From Fidelibacterota bacterium (GTDB taxonomy: Bacteria > Fidelibacterota > Marinisomatia > Marinisomatales > TCS55), in contig PBPT01000016.1 in the NCBI GenBank assembly GCA_002724735.1, positions 170,586 to 234,585 on the forward strand: 64,000 nt of DNA, written 5' to 3'. Below, one piece after another: positions 37,690-47,900 of this stretch. A program made the translations under genes and the position numbers. The stretch's first letter is position 1, and the number at the start of each line of letters is the position of its first letter. The notes below the pieces were generated by a model. It made no database searches. It saw only the letters and a list, made by a program, of their open reading frames with translations, and was not told the DNA's origin.

Positions 37690-40600
37690 TAATAGCTATA
37701 GCCTCCACCGCCGCCTGAACCTGAACCACCTGAACCATTGCCTCCTGAGCTACCTGAACCGTTGCCTCCTGAACTAGAACTACTTGAGCTAGAACTACTT
37801 GAACTTGTTGAACTACTAGATGTAACTAAACCTCCACCTGTGCTAGCTGTAGTAGATGTAGAAGCTGAACTTGTTATTCCTGTTGTAGTAGAAGTTGTAG
37901 TCGAGCTTGTGATAACTGTACCACTTGCTTGGATTTCCTTTGCAGTAATTTCAGTTATAGTTTCAACATCAGCAACCGTAGCGGCACTTACAAAAATCTC
38001 ATCTGGTTCTGATTTTATTTCAAATAAGCTACCAAAGGATTGTGTGCCTTGATTAGGTACAATCAAAACAGAAGCTAACTTAGGTGATAGTTCTGTCATA
38101 ATATATGCACTAAGTTCTTGGAAGTAAAATGTTTCTCCAAAATCCCAATTTTCTATTGCGAAGAATCTATTTACAGCTTCTATCAAATTTGATTTTAATT
38201 CGTTATCGTTTGTAACAACATCTCTATTTTTAACAATTTTAAATTTCACTTGTAAATCCGCCGGTGCTTTTGATCCAAATAATATTTTATATTTTGCAGG
38301 ATAGTAAATAATTTCATCACTTATACTTTTTATTTTTTCTAAAGAAGCTCCATAACTCCTATACAATTCATCATTACTTTGTGGCATAGGTAGTGTTGCA
38401 ACTTCTCCTGCGATAAACTTTCTTATATTGTTATCGTAGGTCTTTGTTAGCAAATAAGTATCAATTAGATTACTTGCACTTGGGTCAATTCTATAGCTAC
38501 TGTCTGCGACATGAACATAATGGAACTTTAAACCGCCTCTGCCAATAAATGCTTTGTAATCTGAATTTAATACTGTATTGTTCAAGGACTTTTGTAACTT
38601 TTTAAATACTTTCTCATCATCCAAATAAAATATTTGTCCTTCTGTCCTAGTACTATAAGGAGCAATAGCCGCTTCATTTGCAACAATAGTAATCTCATTT
38701 GATGCATTATCAAAATATTTGAAATCTTCTACACCGTCTGATGTTGTATATTTCTTTTGAAATATAGTTTTTTGTAGCGTAGTAACAGTATCAGGAGATA
38801 CAATCTCATCAAAGATCTCAGGATTGTCTACAGTGCCGTCATCATCTAAATCTATAAACTGTACTTCTATTTTACGTGAATCAACATACCCATCTGGATC
38901 TCTATATGCTCCTGAAACTGACCAAGAAAAATCATTTGTAAAAGGACTTGTACTAGCAGGTTTAGTATTAATATTTAAAATGTCAATCTTATCTCTTACT
39001 ACTTGTCCTGTAGCAGGATTATAAACTTTGTCTATACCGTCAAAATAAAATCTAATTTCGTCTGCACTTTCTATAACATATTTTAAGTTACGATAAGTGA
39101 TATTATAAGTTTCTCCGTCAGTTTTAAAATATAAAAACCAACTAGAGTCTAAATTTTGCCCTGTAGAATCTCCTGCTTTGCCTGTAGAAAAGTCTAATAT
39201 TGTATTTAAATTTTCTGTTGTTATAAGTTTCCACTGTCTATCTTCTAAGTCATACCTTAAACCAAAATCCTTATAAGCAAAAGTTTGATCTATAATTTGT
39301 ACTTTTATAGAATCTACTAAGACACGTGAAAAGTTTGGAATAATTCTATCTAAAATAGCATTAGAAGGAATATTATCATTAAAAACTATAGGACCAGTAT
39401 CAGTTACGGTATCTATTGTTGTTCCGTCGCCGTCTACTGAAATAACTTTAGCCCATTTATAAGTGCTAGATCCAAAATGGTCTGCTGTACCTGTCATTAG
39501 TGTTCCATCTTTCATAAAATGAAAGCCTGTTGGTGCCGTAAATCTACATAATGCTCCTGGCTCTATATACCTTAAACTATTTGCAGTGAATGTGCCTGTC
39601 ATATAAGGAGAATCTGTACTATCTAAGAATCTTCCTGTAGCTTGATTAGTTGCAAGTGATTGCTGATTCCATTTTGCATTTAAATCAGATACAATAGTTT
39701 TTGGAAATTGATCTAAATAAAAGTTTTTAGTATTAGCCGCACCTAGTATAGGTTCTATTGTATTATTAATGATTCCTTCAATATCACTCTGTGTTGTAAA
39801 AGTAAACTGTGTTTTTTCTAAAAATATTTCTTTGTATAAAACGCCATCGTCTGCAAATAGACTTGTGTTACTGTATTTTCCAGAACTATCTTTTAAATCA
39901 AAATATCTGCTTACTCCGCTACTAATCCTATTAGTACTTTTTGTTTTAATAATTTCTTGGCTTACTGATAAGGGACCGATATTATAATCTTCTCCTGTTA
40001 TCAACCTATTTTGTGTATAGTAAGTTGCTGGAGCATTATTTTTTATTTCAGTATTAGATTCTGTTGCACTTCCATTTGTGATAGTATAATTTAAACGCAA
40101 ACCTAAAGTAAGTGTTTCTAGTCCACCTGATTTATTTTGGTAAGGAATATCAATATTTACATTTCCTATTGCTCCTGGTGTAATTACGCTACCTGCATTA
40201 GCACTTGTCCTGTAATATATTTTAAAATTACCTGTTGGTAAATTACCAAATACTCCATCTGAAAATACTAAATTTACTCTATCGCCTACACGAGTATTAA
40301 CAGCATAAACATTTTTTATACCTTCAAATAAATTGTTGTATATAATATTATTACCTTCTACTGCTTCAATTTTAGTCCAAAAATCTGTTTCAAAACCATT
40401 AGAATCGACATTGTACAACCATATATCTGTATCATTAATATCAGTAACATCTATAGCAACTGACTGATTTGGTACAGGTGATGTAATGCTAAAGTTAGAG
40501 CTATCTAATTTGCCTTGTCTGAAGTGCATAAAAAACCCTGTGTTACTACTACCTGCGCCTTGCCCGTCGTCACGGAATAAAAATGCTGGACTATTTCCCG

Positions 40601-41291
40601 GAATAGGAGCTTCTTCTACAATATCCTCTCCTGATATACCTGCACTTACCACTTCATATCTAGTGCTTACTCCTTCAACCCTTTTTGTAAAAGGAAAAAC
40701 TGCAGAGGTTGTGTTTGTAGCATTAAATCTATATTGTTGGGTAATTACATTTGCAATACTTGCACTTTTCAAAGGATTACCTATGTTATTTGTAACAGGC
40801 AATGCTGAATTTAATATTTTAAGAAATTGCTCAAAGTAATTTGTGTTAGATTGATCATTCCATTTAATAACTGTACTAGCAAGATTAATACCGCTTGAAT
40901 CAATAATAGATTCTGTAGTTTTAATTGTATTAACTTTAAGTAAGCCATTAGCGGCTTGATTACGTCTCGGATTATACGAAAGCATACGTGCTAAACGTAA
41001 TATACTTTCTCGTCTTTCGGCCGTTTCTAAGAAATTTTCTCTAGCATTTAAATCTACTCTGAAACTTAAATTTTGGCCGAGGAAAGCTATCATTTCAATC
41101 AATGCGAGATATTCTGAAGATTCTATGTAATCATTGAAATCTTCAGGATAGTTTTGTCTAAGATAATTTATCATAGTACGACGAAGATTGTCAAAATCGT
41201 AACTCTGAAAATCTGCATTACGAAATGCTTGATAAATTCTCTTCCAGTCTTCAGATACTAATAATCTTGTCTGTCTATCTGTTGACGACAT
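37689..41291 (-). CDS. 6: Baseplate wedge protein gp6
   Basis: This 1200-residue protein carries the gp6 N-terminal signature: ENFLETAERRESILRLARML preceded by NYPEDFNDYIESSEYLALIE and IAFLGQNLSFRVDLNA. gp6 dimers join the six baseplate wedges into a ring. T4 gp6 has 660 residues; this one is nearly twice as long, with extra beta-rich segments in the second half and a C-terminal tail of about 45 residues made almost only of Ser, Gly and Asn ending GGGGGYSY. A GAGG site and a GATAAATA late element lie upstream. The gene order gp25-gp6 is the usual one. Confidence 0.9.
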   Translation of the reverse strand: MSSTDRQTRLLVSEDWKRIYQAFRNADFQSYDFDNLRRTMINYLRQNYPEDFNDYIESSEYLALIEMIAFLGQNLSFRVDLNARENFLETAERRESILRLARMLSYNPRRNQAANGLLKVNTIKTTESIIDSSGINLASTVIKWNDQSNTNYFEQFLKILNSALPVTNNIGNPLKSASIANVITQQYRFNATNTTSAVFPFTKRVEGVSTRYEVVSAGISGEDIVEEAPIPGNSPAFLFRDDGQGAGSSNTGFFMHFRQGKLDSSNFSITSPVPNQSVAIDVTDINDTDIWLYNVDSNGFETDFWTKIEAVEGNNIIYNNLFEGIKNVYAVNTRVGDRVNLVFSDGVFGNLPTGNFKIYYRTSANAGSVITPGAIGNVNIDIPYQNKSGGLETLTLGLRLNYTITNGSATESNTEIKNNAPATYYTQNRLITGEDYNIGPLSVSQEIIKTKSTNRISSGVSRYFDLKDSSGKYSNTSLFADDGVLYKEIFLEKTQFTFTTQSDIEGIINNTIEPILGAANTKNFYLDQFPKTIVSDLNAKWNQQSLATNQATGRFLDSTDSPYMTGTFTANSLRYIEPGALCRFTAPTGFHFMKDGTLMTGTADHFGSSTYKWAKVISVDGDGTTIDTVTDTGPIVFNDNIPSNAILDRIIPNFSRVLVDSIKVQIIDQTFAYKDFGLRYDLEDRQWKLITTENLNTILDFSTGKAGDSTGQNLDSSWFLYFKTDGETYNITYRNLKYVIESADEIRFYFDGIDKVYNPATGQVVRDKIDILNINTKPASTSPFTNDFSWSVSGAYRDPDGYVDSRKIEVQFIDLDDDGTVDNPEIFDEIVSPDTVTTLQKTIFQKKYTTSDGVEDFKYFDNASNEITIVANEAAIAPYSTRTEGQIFYLDDEKVFKKLQKSLNNTVLNSDYKAFIGRGGLKFHYVHVADSSYRIDPSASNLIDTYLLTKTYDNNIRKFIAGEVATLPMPQSNDELYRSYGASLEKIKSISDEIIYYPAKYKILFGSKAPADLQVKFKIVKNRDVVTNDNELKSNLIEAVNRFFAIENWDFGETFYFQELSAYIMTELSPKLASVLIVPNQGTQSFGSLFEIKSEPDEIFVSAATVADVETITEITAKEIQASGTVITSSTTTSTTTGITSSASTSTTASTGGGLVTSSSSTSSSSSSSSSSSSGGNGSGSSGGNGSGGSGSGGGGGYSY
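37692..37830 (-). repeat. Low-complexity Ser/Gly codon run at the end of gp6
   Basis: The last 45 or so codons of gp6 form runs of Ser followed by Gly/Asn/Ser triplets, encoded by imperfect short repeats. The stretch looks like a flexible tail and is likely to vary in length between relatives through slippage. It does not disrupt the downstream TAATG overlap. Confidence 0.6.
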
Positions 41292-41314
41292 GTCTTTTTC
41301 CTCTTTTACTATGA

Positions 41315-41322
41315 TATTTATC
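41315..41322 (-). promoter_or_regulatory. Candidate late promoter GATAAATA
   Basis: The minus strand reads GATAAATA, 7 of 8 bases of TATAAATA, 24 bases before the gp6 ATG at 41291, in the 56-base gap after gp25. Spacing to the GAGG ribosome site is suitable. It would drive gp6 and the giant gene late. Confidence 0.55.
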
Positions 41323-41347
41323 TGTTACAGATAAGTGCGTATATAAT

Positions 41348-41785
41348 TTACAGCAAGCCATTGGCCTGATCAAACGTAAATCGTAACTGCTCTGAAATGT
41401 TATAAGGTAGGAATACTACTACACATTCAACAGTAATACCTTTTTCATAGGTATCTACTACTATTTCATCAACACTTAACCTTGGATCATAGTTTACAAT
41501 AGTTGTTACATCATCTACAATAGCTTCTTGTACGTCTGTTGTAAAAGGTTCATACAACATATCCCATATAATAGTGCCAAAACTAGGATCACTTAACTTT
41601 TCACCCTGTCTAATATGAAAATGATTTATAAGATCTTGTTTTATTAGATCAAAATCGTATTTTGCAAAACCTTCTTTTTTACCATCAACAGTTGAAAACC
41701 CTCTATAGGCACGACCATTTACAGCATCCTTTTGCTTTTGTGTTACAGTAACACGCTTAAATAGATTTTTTTCTAATTCACTCAT
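41348..41785 (-). CDS. 25: Baseplate wedge protein gp25
   Basis: This 145-residue protein has the gp25-like core: HFHIRQGEKLSDPSFGTIIW, then MLYEPF and a helix before VNYDPRLSVDEIVV. gp25 and its relatives (including TssE of type VI secretion) start sheath assembly at the baseplate rim. T4 gp25 has 132 residues, so the length fits. AGGG lies 10 bases before the ATG. The gene is followed by gp6, as in other T4-like phages. Confidence 0.88.
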   Translation of the reverse strand: MSELEKNLFKRVTVTQKQKDAVNGRAYRGFSTVDGKKEGFAKYDFDLIKQDLINHFHIRQGEKLSDPSFGTIIWDMLYEPFTTDVQEAIVDDVTTIVNYDPRLSVDEIVVDTYEKGITVECVVVFLPYNISEQLRFTFDQANGLL

Positions 41786-41800
41786 ACTGTATTTACCCTA

Positions 41801-44266
41801 TTATTGCGGGCCCACAGGCAGTGTGACTGCACCTGGGGTACTACCTTGTTGTGCCTGTGTTGCGGCTTTTAATTCTAATTCTAAACTTTTTAAAGCATCT
41901 AATTTTTCATTATTAAATCTTTTTACAACACTTTGTCTAATATTATTATTACTACTTCCAAAATATTTTCTTCCATTATCTGCGGCTCTTTCATTATAGA
42001 CTGCTACTATCAGTGCATCATCTGTAGGAGTCTTAGTACCGCATCTTTGTATTGCTCTTTTGAAAATTTTATTACAACCTCCTGCACCGTGTTGAACAGA
42101 AGTAGACCATAGTACGTCTTGTAAAGTTTTTGACTTTAACCTTACGTCAATACCTGTGCTATTGGTCACTTTATCTGCCGCTGGCACAAAATATTGTATA
42201 ACAGCATAAGCATGTTGCGTTTCTGCTTTATCTTTTTCAGACATTGCTAATTGCCAAGTTTCTCTAAAGGTGTCTATTCCATTCATAGCCGCAGAATTTC
42301 CGCCTGCTGTTTGTAATACTTCATATACTTGTTTGTGTTTTGCCTTCAAATAACGCATGTAGCCTTTGAATGCTCCAGGTCTTGTTGCAAGCTGATATGT
42401 TCCGTAACTCCAACCTCCTGTTTTGTCAAAACCTATTGCTGTAGGATTGCCTTTAGATTCATACTTAGAACTTAGTGAGCCTAATTCTTCACTAAATTCA
42501 AAATTACTTGAATAATCATCGATTGGTGTAGTACCAACTCCAGAACCTGTGCCGCCAGCAGTTGATTGGTATCCACTATCAAGATTACCTCCTGAGCCAC
42601 TTACAAATGCACTTGATATTCTTCCACCTTTATTTTTAAAAAACGTATCAGGAGTAAGCACTCTTTCAGAAGTAGGTAAGCCACCTGGTTGTTCTCTATC
42701 AGTTTCTGGTTTTTTAAATGCAGTTGGATCTAAATTTTCATGATGTGGCCAAGGTTCGTGTTGCGGAGCTCTAGTTAAAATACTATCGTAAGCAACAGGG
42801 TTTAATGTGCCAGGAAAAATATAAGGTAACTGTACAGTTTCTAATTGCTTTACAAGATCTGCTTGATTAGCAACTGCGGCTCCTGGTCCGTTCATATGTA
42901 TAAATGTGGCAGTTTCTCGATGTTCTTTTCCTGAATGTAAATGCGTATATCCTCCTGCTGTAAATCTATTGTCTTGCCCTGTGTTTACATGCAAGTATTT
43001 TCCGCTAGATATAAACTGGTTTTCACCTACTCCAGTATGCATATTTCCAACTACAGTAATTTTAGAATCTTTACCAACAAGTAAATTATGATTATGTTGC
43101 GCCTCTAAATGTATTCGTCCGCTTTCTAGCCCTTTTGTATCAATAGGTTCTCCTTTACTGTAACGTGCAGTAGCTTTCATGTTAATATTTCTACCAGCTT
43201 CAAAATTGATATCTCTTTCCGCTGTAATGTTTAGATCATTATCTGTCATTATGCTTACACTATCCTGTGCATGTATATCAATTTTTCCGTCACTTGTCAT
43301 TTCTATCCAAGTAGTTCCCCTAGCATTACCAATATAAATTAAATCTTCTGAGTTATGCATTAAAATTTGATGACCTGTCCTAGTACGTAATCGTACCAAT
43401 TCATTTTGAGGTATAGTAAACTTGCCACCGGTTTCTTCTTTCATTAAATTCATATAGATAGGAGGACCATCTTCAGGGTGTGTTTTTCTAATAAATGACG
43501 GATCACCATCATCCATAACTAAACTTGAACCGCCTAGTCTATTATAGGGTACATTTACTTTGTCATCTGCTGGACCTATTGTTACCTGCGGAGAACCGTC
43601 TCTTTTATCGAGTGGTCCAGGAGTGCTTATACCAAAAACCATACTTGGCATTTCTCTTCTTGCACTTGAAGTTGTAGTACCTCTTGACTCATCGAATAAA
43701 AGTCCTTGTGTTTCTAACACTTCTGTAAAGTCTTTATTGTAAGGTTTCTCAAATAAAGTAGGATCAACTAAAGATCCATCTTCAAATGCTTTATTATATT
43801 CTCCAACTGGTAATTTTGCACCTTTAATATTTTCTGGTGTAAGTGCCGTGGTTTGTTCTGTACTAGCTCTGCCATCAGGAACCATAAAGTTCATGTAATC
43901 GTCAGGTATACAACCAATCCAATACCCTAGATTAGGATTTCCTTCTGCAAATATTACAAGTACGCGGGTGCCTATATCGGGAGGTACCGCCCACATTCCA
44001 TAACTTTTTTGGGTATTTTGATAACCATCGTTAGGTGTTAATCCAGATGCAGGTGTGATTCCATAAAATGGACTTAGGTACCTTACTTGCACAAGTTCTC
44101 CGCCTTTTTCAGGAGTACCGCCAGATCCAGCATACTTTATAAGTTCAACCTCAAGACCGCCCATATATCTTACATCTAAATGATTTACAACCACAGCTTC
44201 GTATGGTCCAGGATCTCTAAATTTCCTGTTTTGATGGGGGGTTCTTGTATATTCGCCTCTAGCCAT
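41801..44266 (-). CDS. 5: gp5-type baseplate spike with C-terminal lysozyme-like domain
   Basis: This 821-residue protein starts with an OB-fold region (about residues 20-130: EAVVVNHLDVRYMGGLEVEL, GTRVLVIFAEGN). Then comes a beta-helix-like region (about 300-460) of short alternating repeats such as IDIHAQDSVSIMTDNDLNIT, which would form the spike needle. The C-terminal part (about 590-790) starts LSSKYESKGNP, where Glu603 is a candidate catalytic acid, followed by WSYGTYQLATRPGAF. This looks like a lysozyme/transglycosylase-type peptidoglycan hydrolase. In T4 gp5 the lysozyme domain lies between the OB fold and the helix; here it comes last. The stop lies 15 bases before gp25. Confidence 0.8.
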   Translation of the reverse strand: MARGEYTRTPHQNRKFRDPGPYEAVVVNHLDVRYMGGLEVELIKYAGSGGTPEKGGELVQVRYLSPFYGITPASGLTPNDGYQNTQKSYGMWAVPPDIGTRVLVIFAEGNPNLGYWIGCIPDDYMNFMVPDGRASTEQTTALTPENIKGAKLPVGEYNKAFEDGSLVDPTLFEKPYNKDFTEVLETQGLLFDESRGTTTSSARREMPSMVFGISTPGPLDKRDGSPQVTIGPADDKVNVPYNRLGGSSLVMDDGDPSFIRKTHPEDGPPIYMNLMKEETGGKFTIPQNELVRLRTRTGHQILMHNSEDLIYIGNARGTTWIEMTSDGKIDIHAQDSVSIMTDNDLNITAERDINFEAGRNINMKATARYSKGEPIDTKGLESGRIHLEAQHNHNLLVGKDSKITVVGNMHTGVGENQFISSGKYLHVNTGQDNRFTAGGYTHLHSGKEHRETATFIHMNGPGAAVANQADLVKQLETVQLPYIFPGTLNPVAYDSILTRAPQHEPWPHHENLDPTAFKKPETDREQPGGLPTSERVLTPDTFFKNKGGRISSAFVSGSGGNLDSGYQSTAGGTGSGVGTTPIDDYSSNFEFSEELGSLSSKYESKGNPTAIGFDKTGGWSYGTYQLATRPGAFKGYMRYLKAKHKQVYEVLQTAGGNSAAMNGIDTFRETWQLAMSEKDKAETQHAYAVIQYFVPAADKVTNSTGIDVRLKSKTLQDVLWSTSVQHGAGGCNKIFKRAIQRCGTKTPTDDALIVAVYNERAADNGRKYFGSSNNNIRQSVVKRFNNEKLDALKSLELELKAATQAQQGSTPGAVTLPVGPQ

Positions 44267-44290
44267 TATATATCCAGTTTACTATAATTA

Positions 44291-44956
44291 TTACATCGGA
44301 GGACCATAATTAGGATACTCTGATTGTTCTACTGTAGATTCTGTATTACCTTCTGTTGTAGTATTACCTGCACCGCCTGCTATTCCGCCTGCAACTCCTA
44401 CACGTATTTTCTTTCCTGTTTCAAAATCATATCTATCGTCATATAAGTCAATTTGTTGATAAGAATAAACACCTGCATCAGCAGGTAGGTGTGCAAAATC
44501 TTTGCTGACTACTGAAGGAGCTGTGTTGCTACTAGCATCTACTTGAAAATCTGGTACTGATGTTGCTAAAGGTTTTTGTTTTGCAATTACATTCAAATTT
44601 TCTTCTGTATATTCTGTTCCACCAATTAAATCTAATGCCTTATTTCTCCTTTTTACAGCTTCTTCTATGTATTGTTGATTAATAGAAAATTCTTCTGGAG
44701 TTAAATTACTAATAGGTTTAACTTTATTTGATAAAATTAAATAAGCACTATATTGCTCAACAGCTTCTGGTGGTATAACATCGTCTGTAGTTTTAGTTGC
44801 AAACACCTGATCTTTTGTAACTACACCAGAAGGTGTTATAGTTTGATAAAAAGTGTCTCCCCTTACTTTAAAAGCGTGAGGATTAGCATTAGGATCTGCA
44901 CCTATTGATGGAGCATCATTTATAGTATATGTATTATCTTGAGGTGAGTCTGACAT
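44291..44956 (-). CDS. Unknown baseplate-region protein
   Basis: This 221-residue protein is acidic and has no family I recognise. A helical middle (FSINQQYIEEAVKRRNKALD) is flanked by Pro/Ser/Asn-rich stretches, with a Gly-rich segment (GVAGGIAGGAGNTT) near the C-terminus. It overlaps the upstream hub-like gene by one base (TAATG) and precedes the spike gene by 24 bases, so it is translated with the central baseplate parts. A spike or hub accessory role is a guess from position. Confidence 0.45.
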   Translation of the reverse strand: MSDSPQDNTYTINDAPSIGADPNANPHAFKVRGDTFYQTITPSGVVTKDQVFATKTTDDVIPPEAVEQYSAYLILSNKVKPISNLTPEEFSINQQYIEEAVKRRNKALDLIGGTEYTEENLNVIAKQKPLATSVPDFQVDASSNTAPSVVSKDFAHLPADAGVYSYQQIDLYDDRYDFETGKKIRVGVAGGIAGGAGNTTTEGNTESTVEQSEYPNYGPPM

Positions 44957-47900
44957 TATGTTACTGTTCCTCTCATTCTTTTAGCTTGAGCTATTTTTAG
45001 TAGTGCTTGTGTCTGATCTTTTGTAATAGATTCTGGATTTATTGATGGTCCTAAATCAATACTTGCTACACTTGTGGCTAATCCTTTAAGTTCTTCAGTT
45101 GCATCAACTATTGCAGGACTTGGTTTTGTTCCTAATATATCATCAAATCCTTTGTTGATAGTATTTGTAAGCACACCTAATTGACCTTGAGGCGTAGACA
45201 AGTCAACACTAACTTGGCCAAATGATGGAATAGCATTTACTAATGCATCATTAACAAGTTGACTAGTATCTCCTATTATATCACTTGTTTTAAATTTGTT
45301 AAAGCCGAAGTTATCAACAGAAAGATTAGCTGTTGTAGGCACAGTAAATTTTGAAAGTGCTTGCGATGCTACTGCCCCCGAGCCTGTTAGATTTGAAATA
45401 GCCTGTGATGCTACTGATCCTGAACTTGTTAGATTTGAAATAGCCTGTGATGCTACTGATCCTGAACTTGTTAGATTAGCTACAATACCTTGGCTTATTT
45501 GGGCTTGGTTAGCTATTGCACCTGTAACATCGCCTACTACTGATGATCCTGAATTTTCTATTTGTGTAAGTAAATTTGAAGCTTGGTTAACAGCAGTTTG
45601 TGTTTCAGAAGGAGTATTGCTACCTAATTTTTGACTATCGTCTACTTTAGAACTATTAGGCAATGTTTCTTTCATTTTTGCATCTTCTTCAATTTGAATA
45701 AGTCCTTTATTATTTGGGGTAGATTCTTGTGACTGTCCATATCTTCTAATTAAATTTAATGTTTGTGTAAACTGTCCGTTACTAAACGTACTTGTTGTTT
45801 TCCATACACTAAACAATCCACTAAATTGCGGAACTATTACTGGTTGGTCCATTAACGCTCCATCTACTTGATAATCAAATGGTGTCCTAAAATTTACAAC
45901 TACAAATACTTCACCTTTAGTATATGTCATTGTTCCATCTTCTGTTGAATTAGGAGAAGCACCTGATTGTTTAGGAGCATAGTTGCCTATTTCTTGAGGC
46001 ATAAAAAACGGATCTCCCCATATGTCCATTTCTACGCTGATCATATCTGTAATTTGATTTGTAATAGAATCATGAAATTGTTCAGCTACTTGTCTACGTA
46101 TATCTAAACTTCTTGTAGCATTGTTTGATTCGGAACGTGTGACTTCTTGAGTGCCTGCAGATTGTTCGACAGCATCTGTTGCTTCAGGAGGAGTTTCAGC
46201 AAGTTTGGCTCCTTTAGGACTACTATCAGAAATAACCTTAGATTGACTTGCTTCAGCCTGCATTGCTCCAGAGTTATTACCGTAGCCTGCAAGGGCAGTT
46301 TTCATAAAAGCAGTGTTAAATTCTATATCAAATCTCAATACATCTTCATTATTACCTGTATAGGTATAATTGTATTCTTTTGCGGCAGATTGCCTTAATC
46401 CTGCTGTATTCTTAGGAATCTGTTTTGGTCCTAAAAATTTAGCTTCATCAGTTTCATAAGGATATACACAATAAATGAATACAGCAGGCGGTCTACCTAC
46501 TTTCTCTTCAGTTGTTTTGTTTTCTTCTAAATACACATAGGGATCAATTCTAAACCACCTTTTAACACCTTTACTATCACTTTCTTTTACTGCATTTTCT
46601 TTACAATATTCACTGTTAAGTAATGTTTTTTCTATAGCACTTATTATAGACTCACCTTGTGAAAACTGTGTAATCCTACCTTTGGTAGGTTGTTGTGCTA
46701 CAGCGGCATCTTTTCTAATTAATTTAGCACGTTCTGGCTCTGCTCCTGCACCAGAATATGCACCGTTAAATGTTGCCATAGGTGCATCGCCGCCTTCTGC
46801 ATCATCTTTTACAATAGCAGATAATCCTATTTCATTCATGTTTGTTTCATCACTTGCATATGCTAGCAAAGTTTCAAACATCTGAGATGATGGTTCTATT
46901 TTCTTTTTATCAGTAACTGATTGTTGGTTGAATAATAGTTCTTGATCAATTTCTTCTTCTGATGCTAATCCTTGTTTTGTAACCTCTTCTTGTAATGCTG
47001 TAGTTTCTTCAACTTTTTGTCTACCAGTTTCTAAATATTTTAAAATACTGTCACGGTTTTTTGGAAAGCAAATTAAGTATCTATCATACCCGGGGATTAC
47101 ATTTGATTCTTCTAAAACTTCTATTCTTTTGTTTAAATTATTAGATAAAGAATCTTCACCTGTTTGTAATATTTCATGCACAATGTTTCCTGGTGCATTT
47201 ACATTAGTCATAATTTTATTAATATTATCTGCTAATCCTAAATCAGTAAATGGCACAGCTGATACATCATATTCACAACCTTGTCCTGTAACTCTCATAT
47301 CCATTTGATTTATTTTGAGAGGTAAAAATATAGGCTTTAATTTTAATTGTTCTTGTTCTTCACCCCAACCTGAAAAGTCTAGTCTCACACAAAAAGGAGC
47401 TGAGAAATAATTTTTATAACCTAAAGATGCACTAGCCCCTACTATTGCTTCTGTAAAATTTCCCATACTAAATGGTTCTATTACTTTGAACTGTATAAGC
47501 ATACCTGTTGTCACACCGGTAGCGGGATTAGGTGCCACTAATCCTTCATAATTGAAATCTTCAATAAAGTATTCACCATGGCCAACTGGGCTTCTTTCAA
47601 CTTCGTCTAAAACTTGATAGCGTTTTTCTAATTGACCTCCAGTACTTTTAATAATATAGTTTTGAAATCCGTCTGCTTCCCTATACAAATTAGGATTATT
47701 AAATTCTTTTGCACTTAATATTCCCATTGTAAACTTATAATTGTATGAACTAAAATTACGTAAAGGATTTTCTATTCTGCTTTTTGATGCACCGGATTTT
47801 TTAACAGGATCTCTAGGATCATAAAAACTATCGTCCACGAAATCACTGTATGCACTTAATTCTGATAGGTCAGAAGCGGCTTGGCGTAAAAAATCAAATC

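Noticed and set aside
41790-41797. GGTAAATA as a late promoter for gp25
   Set aside because: It lies 4 bases before the ATG and overlaps the ribosome site spacing, so it cannot serve gp25.
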